Shown: one piece after another, positions 7,609 to 16,405 of the stretch | How positions within the stretch are numbered: position 1 is the first letter of the stretch | How the letters are laid out: each line of letters opens with the position of its first letter | Origin: Azophilus sp965220835 | GTDB lineage: Bacteria; Pseudomonadota; Gammaproteobacteria; Pseudomonadales; Azotimanducaceae | Length of the DNA stretch: 64,000 nucleotides | Reading direction: 5' to 3' | Assembly: GCA_965220835.1 (NCBI GenBank) | Contig: OZ244842.1 | Span: 2,480,001 to 2,544,000 of the forward strand | Notes under the pieces: model-generated | What the model was told of the DNA's origin: nothing | The model's database searches: none | What the model saw: only the letters and a program-made list of their open reading frames with translations | Made by a program: the position numbers and the translations under genes

Positions 7609-10600
7609 GTGCCGTCCGATTTCCAGCCCAGCCTAGCCTACGAAGAACTGTCGCCTGAAGCTCGGTTGGCCGCGCAGGTTTACGGCGTGGCCTACCCCTA
7701 CGAGATGAGGACGGAGTTTGTGACGGCCCTGCTGCGCCGTGCGGGAATTCGTTTGAACGGCCGCGAGCTGGGCAACGCGACCATCCACCGGGCCAACCGG
7801 GAGCTGCTTGAGCGGAACCTCGCGATGCAAACCCCGTATCGCGAGATCGTCGCCCACCCGGACCACTACCTCGAACTCACCTTGGCCGCCCACCACGACA
7901 ACCGCTTGGGCCCCTTGGTGAAGCACTTCGAGCGACCCGGCCACTACGCCTATGCCAGCATCACGGCCTGGAAGCAGACCCGCTTGCGCTGGTGCGTGGT
8001 CGCCGGGGAGTTTCAATTGATCGACGGCCTGCAAGTCGACCGCCCGGGGTACTGGAACTTTCTGGGCCACCCGCTCGGCATCCCGCTTCTGGCGCAGATT
8101 CCCAGCAAGCACGCCGAGCAGGCCATCGCCGGCACCCTCGGCGAGATCATCGACACCTTGCAAGATCCCCTGGACGCGGTTGCCGCCTGCCGCGAACTGA
8201 CCAAGGACCTCGCCCAACATGCTGCGGAACTGGCCTTCATTCAAATTCTCCAAGGCCGCTTGGACGATGCCTGCCGCCTGTTCGATGAACTGCCTGCCGA
8301 GTCCCGAGACCGCAAGCCCATCGCCACGGCCGAAGCGAGCGTTGCGGCGCTGGCCGCCACGATTCGCGGCGACGATGAGGCCGCCAGCCGCGGCATCGCC
8401 GCCGCATTGGCCGCCGAACGGATCGGCACCCGCAAACGCAACCTGTTTCCGCCGCACCGGGCCTTCCCGCTGGCCCTGCTCGCTTGGGTGCGCAGCCACG
8501 AGTTGGCGCCACCGGGGGAACTCGAGCGCCTGTTGCGCATCTGCGATCGGCTCACCGAGCACGTCAACTTCTGCGCCGTTGTAGCGGGCGCTGCAGCATC
8601 GCGGCTGCGGCAGTCCATCAAGGGCCCCGCATTGGGCGGCCATCTCCCCATCGACCAATTCTGCGCTGCCCTGCTGAACATGTGGAGCGACCCGGAGGAT
8701 TTCGCCTACGGATACAAACTCGAAGACTCGGGCTACCTGACCGATCTGGCCGCGACCAACGGTTACGCTTGGGTGGAGGCTGAGTGCCTGACCTCACTGC
8801 ACCGGCATCGGGGCGCCCTCAACCCCGAGGCGGCCGAAGAGGCTGGCAAGCTGGCCGAGGAGCTGCACAGCCAACTGAACACGCTGAGCCTATGCACGGC
8901 TGGCGAACCGCTGCCCGCTTGGGAGTACACGCTCAAGGCCTTGGAGGAGTTGGCCGATGAGTCGCGCAACGCGGCAACCCAAGGTGAAGTCAAGCCGCGC
9001 CGGCTGGTGTGGAGCCTGGAGGGGCCGGATCGCGACGGGTTGCCCCATCTGGTGCCCCGGGAACAGCGTTTGGGCAAAAGCGGCAATTGGTCCAAGGGCC
9101 GGGTGGTGCCGCTGCGGCACCTGCGCAGCGACGCCCACAGCTTTGACTGCCTGACGGATCAGGATCGCGCAGCCATCGGCGCATTCGAACAGAGCCTGTA
9201 CTGGGACCGAACGGAGTACCGCACCGGCTGGGGCACCTTGTACGCGCTCGCTGGGCACCCCCACTTGGTTCGGGGCAAGTCACCCGTGCAGGTCGTGTGC
9301 CGAGAGCCGGAATTGATCATCGACGAAGCGTCCGAAGGCGGTGCGCTGGTGCGCTTGCAGCCCAAATTCCTGGAGGGCGACGCCAAGTATATGGGCCGCA
9401 GGCTGAGCGCCACGCGCTATGAGGTGTGGAAGCTCTCCGAAGGCCAACGGCGATTGCAGAACTTGATTCCCAAGGATGGCTTGCACCTGCCGGTCGGCGC
9501 GCGCGGCCGGTTTTTCGAGGCCATATCGGCGCTCGCCGGCGACCTGCGCGTGCAAAGCACCGCCGGGGAGCACGCCGACGCGCCCCAAGTGGATGCGGAT
9601 TCCAAGCCTTGGCTGCGCCTGGAGCCCAGCGGCGACGGCTTGGCGGTGGACCTGCTGGTGGAGCCGATCCCCGGTTCGGCCATTCACCTGATTCCCGGGG
9701 TGGGTGGCGCCACCGTGTTTGCGGTGCGGGACAACACCACCGTGCAGGCGCACCGCGATCTGGCCGCGGAGCGGCAAGCGGCCCATGCACTGATCGACGC
9801 CTGCCCCATGCTGCGGGGCATCGACGCTGGGGAGGTCGGCGATTGGAGCCTGGTGCTCAGCGAGCCCCTGGACTGCCTGACGCTGCTGGAGCAGCTTGAC
9901 GCCGTCGGGGCGCGCTGCCTGTGGCCCAAGGGCGAGCCGTTCAAGATCGCCGCGCGCGCCACCACCGCCTCCTTGAATCTGTCCGTCAAGCGGGCCGCGG
10001 ACTGGTTCTCGGCCTCCGGAGAGGTGCGCTTTGACGAGCGGGAGGCGCTGACCCTGCGCCAGATTTTCGCCCTGCTGGACGAAAATCCCGGATCACGGTT
10101 TCTTAAGCTGGGCGAGGACGGGTTCCTGGCGCTGAGCAGCGCCTTCCGCCGCCAGCTTGAGGACCTGCGCAGCCTCTCCACACCGGCCGCCGGCGAAGCG
10201 TTGCGCATGCATCCCTTGGCGACGCTGGCCCTGGACGAGCTGATCGCCGACGCGCAAGTGAACACGGATGCCGCCTGGCGGGAGCAGCGCCAGCGGCTTA
10301 ACGAAGCCCAAGCGTTCGATCCACCCCTGCCCAGCACCTTGCAAGCGGACCTTCGCCCCTACCAACGGGAAGGCTACGAATGGCTGGCGCGCCTCAGCCA
10401 ATGGGGCGCGGGCGCTTGCCTAGCCGACGACATGGGGCTTGGCAAGACAGTGCAGACCTTGGCCCTGCTGCTGCACCGGGCTCCAGAAGGCCCGGCGCTG
10501 GTGGTGGCGCCGACGTCGGTGGTGGCCAATTGGGTGGATGAGGCGCGCCGTTTCGCGCCCACCTTGAACGTGACCCTGTACGGGGGCACCGCTGCGTCCC

Positions 10601-11742
10601 GTGACGGGCAACTGGACGGCCTCGGACCCTTTGACCTCGTGGTGACCAGCTACGGCCTGCTGCAGAACGACATCGGCAAGCTGGCCGAACTGCCTTGGCG
10701 CAGCGCCGTCCTCGACGAGGCCCAAGCCATCAAGAACCCGGCCACCAAGCGCGCCAAGGCGGCACGGTTGCTGAAAGCGGACTTCCGCCTAATCACCACC
10801 GGCACGCCCATTCAGAACAACCTGATCGACCTGCACTCGCTGTTCAGCTTCATCAATCCGGGCCTGCTCGGCTCCTTGGAGCACTACCGGCGCCACTTCG
10901 CATCGCCCATCGAACGCGGCGGGAACGCCGACGCCCGCAGCCGACTGCGACGGTTGATTGCGCCGTTCATGCTGCGCCGCCTGAAGGCCGATGTGCTCAA
11001 CGAGCTGCCGGAACGCACCGAGATCACCCTGCACGTGGAGATGTCGCCCCAGGAGGCGGCCCTCTACGAAGCGCTGCGGCAGCGGGCCGTGGAGGATCTG
11101 GAGACCGCGCCGCGCAACGGCCAGGGCGAAGGGGCGCGCCGCTTGGAAGTGCTGGCCCACCTCACCCGCCTGCGCTTGGCCTGCTGCAACCCGAAGCTGG
11201 TGCGCGAAGCCGGTGCGCCGGACAGCTCCAAGCTTAAGATGTTTCGGGAGATGGTCGATGAACTGCGCGAGAACCGCCACAAGGTGCTGGTGTTCTCCCA
11301 GTTCGTCACCCACTTGAAGCTCTTGGAGGAAGCCGTGCGCGAAGCCGGCATCCCCTACCAGTACCTCGACGGCAGCACGCCGGCCAAGGCCCGAGCGGAG
11401 CGGGTTGCGGCGTTTCAAGCCGGCGAGGGCGACCTGTTCCTGATTTCCTTAAAGGCCGGCGGCACCGGCCTGAACCTGACCGCCGCCGACTACGTCATCC
11501 ACATGGACCCTTGGTGGAACCCGGCGGTGGAGGACCAAGCCTCGGACCGCGCCCACCGCATCGGCCAGACCCGCCCGGTAACCATCTACCGCTTGGTCGC
11601 CAAAGGCACCATTGAAGACCAGATTGTCGAACTTCACCGGACCAAGAAGGACTTGGCCGACCGCCTTCTGCAAGACGCCGACGCCCCCGCGCGGCTCAAC
11701 GCCCAAGAGCTGCTGCAACTGCTCCAGCAACCCATGACCTAG
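7609..11742 (+). CDS. SNF2-family DEAD/DEAH-box helicase, 1377 residues
   Basis: The C-terminal third is a complete SNF2 ATPase: Walker A DDMGLGKT at about residue 938-945, DEAQ box (LDEAQAIKN), then the helicase C domain with SLKAGGTGLNLTAADYV and the DRAHRIGQ motif. Residues 1 to about 900 are an alpha-rich region I cannot assign. Such proteins act on DNA-protein complexes (remodelling, transcription recycling or repair). The start is GTG at 7609, just beyond a 62-bp gap after nth. It stands alone; no methylase or other defence partner lies beside it. Confidence 0.9.
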   Translation: MPSDFQPSLAYEELSPEARLAAQVYGVAYPYEMRTEFVTALLRRAGIRLNGRELGNATIHRANRELLERNLAMQTPYREIVAHPDHYLELTLAAHHDNRLGPLVKHFERPGHYAYASITAWKQTRLRWCVVAGEFQLIDGLQVDRPGYWNFLGHPLGIPLLAQIPSKHAEQAIAGTLGEIIDTLQDPLDAVAACRELTKDLAQHAAELAFIQILQGRLDDACRLFDELPAESRDRKPIATAEASVAALAATIRGDDEAASRGIAAALAAERIGTRKRNLFPPHRAFPLALLAWVRSHELAPPGELERLLRICDRLTEHVNFCAVVAGAAASRLRQSIKGPALGGHLPIDQFCAALLNMWSDPEDFAYGYKLEDSGYLTDLAATNGYAWVEAECLTSLHRHRGALNPEAAEEAGKLAEELHSQLNTLSLCTAGEPLPAWEYTLKALEELADESRNAATQGEVKPRRLVWSLEGPDRDGLPHLVPREQRLGKSGNWSKGRVVPLRHLRSDAHSFDCLTDQDRAAIGAFEQSLYWDRTEYRTGWGTLYALAGHPHLVRGKSPVQVVCREPELIIDEASEGGALVRLQPKFLEGDAKYMGRRLSATRYEVWKLSEGQRRLQNLIPKDGLHLPVGARGRFFEAISALAGDLRVQSTAGEHADAPQVDADSKPWLRLEPSGDGLAVDLLVEPIPGSAIHLIPGVGGATVFAVRDNTTVQAHRDLAAERQAAHALIDACPMLRGIDAGEVGDWSLVLSEPLDCLTLLEQLDAVGARCLWPKGEPFKIAARATTASLNLSVKRAADWFSASGEVRFDEREALTLRQIFALLDENPGSRFLKLGEDGFLALSSAFRRQLEDLRSLSTPAAGEALRMHPLATLALDELIADAQVNTDAAWREQRQRLNEAQAFDPPLPSTLQADLRPYQREGYEWLARLSQWGAGACLADDMGLGKTVQTLALLLHRAPEGPALVVAPTSVVANWVDEARRFAPTLNVTLYGGTAASRDGQLDGLGPFDLVVTSYGLLQNDIGKLAELPWRSAVLDEAQAIKNPATKRAKAARLLKADFRLITTGTPIQNNLIDLHSLFSFINPGLLGSLEHYRRHFASPIERGGNADARSRLRRLIAPFMLRRLKADVLNELPERTEITLHVEMSPQEAALYEALRQRAVEDLETAPRNGQGEGARRLEVLAHLTRLRLACCNPKLVREAGAPDSSKLKMFREMVDELRENRHKVLVFSQFVTHLKLLEEAVREAGIPYQYLDGSTPAKARAERVAAFQAGEGDLFLISLKAGGTGLNLTAADYVIHMDPWWNPAVEDQASDRAHRIGQTRPVTIYRLVAKGTIEDQIVELHRTKKDLADRLLQDADAPARLNAQELLQLLQQPMT

Positions 11743-11863
11743 TGAGCTGACCCGGCCACTTTTGGAGCAAGCTTCACCGCGCCAGTTTCCATGAACCGAA
11801 TCTTCAAACTACTGATTCTTAAGCACTCAATTCCGCGGAGTGTGGTTCCTCCGTTCGGGCTCC

Positions 11864-12002
11864 GAGAACCGGCGTGCGGTGCGTGCATCCGTCTTGCCGA
11901 ACGGCGCGGTTAAGGCTTGTGCCTGCGCCCATCGTTGCGGTAAGCGCCCCCGCCTGGTGCGCCGTTCGGCAAGACGGATGCGCGCACCGCACGCCGGTTC
12001 TC
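11864..12002. repeat. Large inverted repeat (44-bp arms, 51-bp spacer)
   Basis: Arm 11864-11907 and arm 11959-12002 are reverse complements over 44 bp with one mismatch. The arms begin GAGAACCGGCGTGCGG. The whole 139-bp unit could fold into one long hairpin and resembles a MITE-like element or a decayed insertion, but no transposase, clear target duplication or second copy is visible here. Confidence 0.85.
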
Positions 12003-12059
12003 TTCCAGCGAGCCTTATGTTTCCTGCGCTTCAGCGGCTCGGCGCGCCAGGCGAGCGCG

Positions 12060-12102
12060 GAGTTTCGCTACGCGAAACTCCAACGCGAACCGAAGGTTCG
12101 CG
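12060..12102. repeat. Bipartite palindromic repeat, copy 1
   Basis: Two perfect hairpins lie side by side. The first (12060-12080) has 9-bp arms GAGTTTCGC/GCGAAACTC and a 3-base loop. The second (12084-12102) has 8-bp arms CGCGAACC/GGTTCGCG and a 3-base loop. The same pair, in opposite orientation, occurs twice near 33669-33821. Confidence 0.85.
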
Positions 12103-12164
12103 CATTCACAAACCCTTCACGCCAACCGTCATACTGTGGCCAAACTCCAAATACGGGTGCATTC

Positions 12165-12788
12165 ATGAAAAAGCGATGGCTGCTGCCCCTCACATGGCTG
12201 CTCGGAGCGGGCGCACACGCCTATGAAGAGCCGGCCTACAGCGTGGTCACCCGCAACGACGACTACGAGATTCGCGACTACGAACCCTATCTGGTGGCCG
12301 AAACCTCCGTCGCTGGCGGCTTCAGGGCAACCGGCAACATCGCCTTCAGGCGGCTGGCGGGCTACATCTTCGGAGACAACCAGCGCCGCGAGGGTGATTC
12401 GGAGCAGGCGGAGTCCATGCGCATGAAAATGACCGTGCCCGTCACTCGCCACCGCATTGACGAGAACGGCCAACGCACCGTGTACCGTTTCGTGATGGAG
12501 CGGGCCTATGGCCTTGACGACCTGCCGGTGCCCAACGACGACGCGATAACGCTCCATGAGGTTCCTGGAGGGCCCGTTGCCGTGCTCAAGTACCGCGGCC
12601 GGATCGCTGAAACGCGCTTTGCGGAGCAGGTCGACGTGCTGCGCCAAGCCCTTGCGCGTGATGGGCTTGAAGCTAGCGGCGAGCCTCTCTCCGCCGTTTA
12701 CAACGGGCCCTTCACACCGCCCTTCCTGCGCCGCAACGAGGTGATGATCCCCTTGGCGACAATCCCCGCGGACGCCGAGCGCAACTGA
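12165..12788 (+). CDS. SOUL-family heme-binding protein, exported
   Basis: 207 residues. A short N-terminal signal peptide (MKKRWLLPLTWLLGAGAHA) precedes a SOUL domain, recognisable from EEPAYSVVTRNDDYEIRDYEPYLVAE-type features such as YEIRDYEPYLVAE and the later SMRMKMTVPVT motif. SOUL proteins bind heme or related tetrapyrroles. The ATG at 12165 is chosen because it opens the signal peptide; the frame is open upstream through palindromic repeats. Next to TspO and the PGC, a role in tetrapyrrole handling in the periplasm is plausible but inferred. Confidence 0.85.
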   Translation: MKKRWLLPLTWLLGAGAHAYEEPAYSVVTRNDDYEIRDYEPYLVAETSVAGGFRATGNIAFRRLAGYIFGDNQRREGDSEQAESMRMKMTVPVTRHRIDENGQRTVYRFVMERAYGLDDLPVPNDDAITLHEVPGGPVAVLKYRGRIAETRFAEQVDVLRQALARDGLEASGEPLSAVYNGPFTPPFLRRNEVMIPLATIPADAERN

Positions 12789-12825
12789 TGCACTGCGTCA
12801 CCCACCCAAGGCAGGCTTGAAGACG

Positions 12826-13386
12826 ATGAACCTGGCACGGTTGCGCCGCCTGGGCGGCAACTTCTTGGGCTTCCAAGCCACTTGGTTTGCTTGCGTCGGC
12901 GGTGCCGGGGTAGGTTATCCCCTGCTCGGGCCCCTGGTCGGCATTCCTTGGCTGGGCCTGCATCTGGCGAGGCTCGACGGGCATTCACCACAGGCGCCGC
13001 TGGCTCGGGCCAGCCGCTCGGTGGAGATTCGCTTGCTGCTCGCCGCCGCGTTGACCGGCTACCTCTGCGACAGCTTGCTGGCGCTCGGCGGCGCCTTGTC
13101 GTTTCCCGCACAGGTCGGTCCCGCCCTGCCCACCACCCCTTGGATGATCACGCTTTGGGTCGGCTTCGCAGCAACGCTTCGCCACAGCATGGACTGGCTG
13201 CGGGGCCGCTACCTGCTCGGTGCGGCCGCCGGGGCCGTATTCGGCCCGCTGGCCTATCGAGCGGGCCAAGCGCTCAATGCCATCTCCGTCGAGGCGGCAC
13301 CGTTCGGGTGGCTGGCAGTGGCGATTGCGTGGGCCTGCGCCATGCCCCTGCTGTTGTGGCTGCGCGAGCGCTTGGAGCAGCCATGA
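12826..13386 (+). CDS. DUF2878 family integral membrane protein
   Basis: About 186 residues with four or more hydrophobic segments and the family-like stretch VGYPLLGPLVGIPWLGLH near the N-terminus. Function unknown. A TTG at 12817 would add three residues. It overlaps tspO by 4 bp (ATGA), so the two are very likely co-translated. Confidence 0.72.
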   Translation: MNLARLRRLGGNFLGFQATWFACVGGAGVGYPLLGPLVGIPWLGLHLARLDGHSPQAPLARASRSVEIRLLLAAALTGYLCDSLLALGGALSFPAQVGPALPTTPWMITLWVGFAATLRHSMDWLRGRYLLGAAAGAVFGPLAYRAGQALNAISVEAAPFGWLAVAIAWACAMPLLLWLRERLEQP

Positions 13387-13847
13387 ACTGGCTGCTCTTC
13401 GCCATTTTTCTGGCCACTTGCGTCGCCGCAAGTTCGGGCGGCCGGTACTTTGGCCCCGGGCCTTGGTACCGGTCACTGGAAAAACCCCGCTGGAACCCGC
13501 CTGACTGGGTGTTTCCCACGGTCTGGTCAATCCTCTACATTCTCATTGCCGTTGCGGCGGCTCGGGTGGCTCCCATCGAGGGCAGCCACTACGCGATGGC
13601 CTTCTTTGCCTTGCAGATTGCCTTGAACACCATTTGGTCGCCGATCTTTTTTGGTCTCAGGAAGCTGGACGCCGCCTTTGTCGTCGTCTTGAGCCTTTGG
13701 CTCGCTGTCGCCGCCACCCTGGTCAGTTTCTGGCAGCTGGACGTGCTTGCAGGCGCCCTGTTCGCCCCCTATTTGCTCTGGGTCACCATCGCAGCGGCGT
13801 TGAACTTTTCCGTGTGGCGAAGAAATCCCGCCGCCGCGACAAACTAA
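13383..13847 (+). CDS. tspO: TspO/MBR-family tryptophan-rich sensory protein
   Basis: 154 residues with five hydrophobic helices and the signature YRSLEKPRWNPPDWVFPTVW, plus ALNTIWSPIFFG. TspO binds porphyrins in the membrane; in Rhodobacter sphaeroides it modulates photosynthesis gene expression in response to oxygen. Its location here, 1.4 kb from pufC, with a SOUL protein two genes upstream, suggests a similar tetrapyrrole-linked role (inference). Confidence 0.93.
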   Translation: MNWLLFAIFLATCVAASSGGRYFGPGPWYRSLEKPRWNPPDWVFPTVWSILYILIAVAAARVAPIEGSHYAMAFFALQIALNTIWSPIFFGLRKLDAAFVVVLSLWLAVAATLVSFWQLDVLAGALFAPYLLWVTIAAALNFSVWRRNPAAATN

Positions 13848-13884
13848 GCGCCTCGCGACGGACGGCGACGGTGGAGACCTTTGC

Positions 13885-15207
13885 ATGAGTTTGGCTGGCA
13901 GCGAACGTGAGTTTCACGCCCGCGCCTACGCGGAGCGCATCCTGCTCAGCAACGAGTGGCATGCCCGTGTGGGCATTCGCCAATCGTCGCCGATGCGCTG
14001 CAGCCATGTGGTGTCCCTGCGCAGCGACACCACGGTGGAGCACTCCCGGGCGGCATTTGCCGCTTTCTGCCGAAAGCACGGCGCCAGCCCGCCTGCGGAA
14101 GGCGCCAGGCAACACCGGGTGAGCGTGGGCAGCTGCCAAGTGAAGTGGGAAGGCCATACGGAAACCGTCAGCCACACCGTCATGGTGCCCGGCAATGGCC
14201 AGCCAGCCTTCAGCGAAACGGCGCTGGACTTCCTGGACCGGGAAAAGAGCCGGAAGCTGGTGGACAGCATGTTTGTCGGCGTGACCATTGAAGTGCTGCA
14301 GCCCTTTGGTTCAGAGGACCCCCACGGCCACGCCATGGCAAAGTCCCTGTTGGGGTCAGACACGCTCTATGGCGGCTTGATGTCCGAGGATGCAGCTGTC
14401 TGGTCCTCCTTCAAACTGGACGCCAGCGGCTTTCTGCGCATTCTGGTGATGGACTTAGGGCTGCCCGAAGAGCGCCTGTCGCAGTTGCTGCAACGGTTGT
14501 TGGAGATGGAAACCTACCGCATGATGGCCATGATGGCGCTGCCACGGGCCCGTGAGGCGATGGCGTCCTTGGACAGTCTGGAGCCGGAGCTCAACCGGAT
14601 CATGGACGAACTGGAACGCGACCACAGCGAGGAGCGTCAGGAGGAAGCCCTGATGCACATCACGGGCATTGCCGCCAAGGTGGAGAGGATCGCATCGACG
14701 CATGCCTATCGCTTCGCCGCTGCCCGGGCCTACTCCGACATCGTCGAACGGCGCGTTGCGGACGTGGACGAACGGCCACTGGAAGGACAACAACGCTACA
14801 CGAGCTTCCTGATGCGCTCCTTATCCCCCGCCATGCGCACCTGCGATGCCACGGAGAAGCGCCTCAACGAACTGGCTCAGCAAGTTGCCAGAGCGGCGAA
14901 CCTGCTCGACACCATGGTTGACATGGTGCAAAAGAAGCAAAACCAGGAACTGCTGCAATCCGTGGCGGAACGCTCCCGGATGCAGCTGCGCCTGCAGCAG
15001 GCCGTTGAGGGGTTCTCCATTTTCGCCATCAGCTACTACGCGGTGGGGCTTCTGGCCTACGGATTCTCGGCCCTCAGGACGATGGGCATGCTGCCGTTTG
15101 GGGAGACCATCGGCACGGGCATTGCGGCACCGCTAGTGTTCGGCACCGTGTGGGTTGTGGTGCGATCCGTGCGGCGCCGGCTTGCCTCCAGCGAAACGAA
15201 GCCCTGA
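13885..15207 (+). CDS. DUF3422 family membrane-anchored protein
   Basis: 440 residues. The N-terminal motif LLSNEWHARVGI followed by RCSHVVSL fits DUF3422. The middle is helical and charged (about residues 180-360, likely coiled coil), and two hydrophobic segments lie near the C-terminus (about residues 375-425). No biochemical function is known to me. It converges on pufC. Confidence 0.8.
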   Translation: MSLAGSEREFHARAYAERILLSNEWHARVGIRQSSPMRCSHVVSLRSDTTVEHSRAAFAAFCRKHGASPPAEGARQHRVSVGSCQVKWEGHTETVSHTVMVPGNGQPAFSETALDFLDREKSRKLVDSMFVGVTIEVLQPFGSEDPHGHAMAKSLLGSDTLYGGLMSEDAAVWSSFKLDASGFLRILVMDLGLPEERLSQLLQRLLEMETYRMMAMMALPRAREAMASLDSLEPELNRIMDELERDHSEERQEEALMHITGIAAKVERIASTHAYRFAAARAYSDIVERRVADVDERPLEGQQRYTSFLMRSLSPAMRTCDATEKRLNELAQQVARAANLLDTMVDMVQKKQNQELLQSVAERSRMQLRLQQAVEGFSIFAISYYAVGLLAYGFSALRTMGMLPFGETIGTGIAAPLVFGTVWVVVRSVRRRLASSETKP

Positions 15208-15273
15208 CTACGCTCCCCGTCCCCGGCACGTCGGTTTGCCCGCTCCATCGCGCTACCGCGGGCGCACCGAGCG

Positions 15274-16293
15274 TTAGGGCGATGTTGCGGAAGCCAGCTC
15301 CGGATAGTCGCCGAGCATGGAGATGCCATTGAGCGGCTTGCTCAAGCCTTGGTGGCAGGTGGCGCAGTTGACCTTCGGCACATCACCCAAGGGGCCGAGG
15401 CGCTGCGGCGGCAACTGATCGGTGAGCGGGATCAGGTAATTGTTGTTGATCTCCCGGGCGAGACGAATGCCGTGCCAAGCCGTCAAGCGTTCCGGCGTGC
15501 TCCACTCCCAGTTCTGAAAAGTTTGGCTGTTGTGGCAGAAGGTGCATGAAACGCCGAGCGCGTCAGACATGTGCATCATCAGGGCGTAGGTCTCTTCCGT
15601 GTCCTGAATCGACCGCCCCGGGCCACGGGGCAGCGCAGCGGTGGGTTGGATTCGAATCTCATTCTCCTCAACCAGGAAGGGGCTGAACGGATCCTGGTGC
15701 ATCGACGTGAGCCCCGCCGTCTCTGCCGCAATGTTCTGGCCGGCGGATCGTGCTGTCAGCCCTGCCGTGCGCTGAAAATCAGAGAAATCGAACCAAACCT
15801 CTTGGGGCACCGGCTCACCTTGGTGGCAGGTCCAGCAGGTCACGCCGGTCGAGCCCACATGGTCGGTCCAGTTCTCGTTGATGTGCTGGGTCATTTCGAT
15901 CATTCGCCGAGACACCACTTTCGTGTAGATGTCATCGGAGGCCAAATCCCCGGGAACGTGGCAGTAGTTGCAGCCTTCCTCAGGGGAAACCCATTCGGTG
16001 ATCGCGACCATCAGGCGGGTGAATTCAGCGATGCCCAAGTCACCCAATACTTGCAGGTTCGCATACTGCATCGAAGCGGGTGGCGTGCCAGCGGGAACCG
16101 GCGGTTGCGGATCCGGCACTTGGACCGCATTCATTGTGCGGCGCATGGTCCGTCGGTTATCGACCTCGACCATGCCGAGCCCGCGATAGCCGGTTTGGTC
16201 AGAGTCCACAGGCGGCACCTCGCAGCCGGCCATTGCCAACGCCAACGCCGCCAAGACCAAGGGCACCCGCACCGTCTTTGCCGTCTTTTTCAT
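15274..16293 (-). CDS. pufC: Photosynthetic reaction centre tetraheme cytochrome c subunit
   Basis: A 339-residue periplasmic lipoprotein that re-reduces the special pair. The lipobox ends at Cys24 (AMAGC). Four heme-attachment motifs are seen: CNYCH (108-112), CWTCH (153-157), CTFCH (250-254) and CATCH (310-314). It is the last gene of the puf operon, 112 bp after pufM. Its start codon lies inside a 14-bp tandem repeat carrying three chained mini-ORFs. Confidence 0.96.
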   Translation of the reverse strand: MKKTAKTVRVPLVLAALALAMAGCEVPPVDSDQTGYRGLGMVEVDNRRTMRRTMNAVQVPDPQPPVPAGTPPASMQYANLQVLGDLGIAEFTRLMVAITEWVSPEEGCNYCHVPGDLASDDIYTKVVSRRMIEMTQHINENWTDHVGSTGVTCWTCHQGEPVPQEVWFDFSDFQRTAGLTARSAGQNIAAETAGLTSMHQDPFSPFLVEENEIRIQPTAALPRGPGRSIQDTEETYALMMHMSDALGVSCTFCHNSQTFQNWEWSTPERLTAWHGIRLAREINNNYLIPLTDQLPPQRLGPLGDVPKVNCATCHQGLSKPLNGISMLGDYPELASATSP

Positions 16294-16344
16294 TGTTGCC
16301 TGTTCATTGTTGCCTGTTCATAGTCGCCTGTTCATAGTCGCCTG
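16289..16344 (-). repeat. Four 14-bp repeats forming chained mini-ORFs into pufC
   Basis: On the minus strand, four 14-bp units (two CAGGCGACTATGAA, two CAGGCAACAATGAA) each carry an ATG. The first three ATGs each open a five-codon ORF (MNRRL, MNRQQ, MNRQQ) whose TGA overlaps the next ATG as ATGA; the fourth ATG is the pufC start. Each ATG has an AGG six bases upstream. This is visible directly; a translational role is inference. Confidence 0.85.
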
Positions 16345-16405
16345 CTTTGCCAATACTGCCTTCTTTGCCCACTGAGTGGTCAAGACCTGTTGCCTCGCGT
16401 TTGCG

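Larger units (their letters stand above)
11743..12164. other. Intergenic region rich in palindromes
   Basis: No convincing gene. It holds a 44-bp inverted repeat pair (11864-12002) and two adjacent hairpins (12060-12102), listed separately. The SOUL gene starts at 12165, so the hairpins could lie in its leader. Confidence 0.7.
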
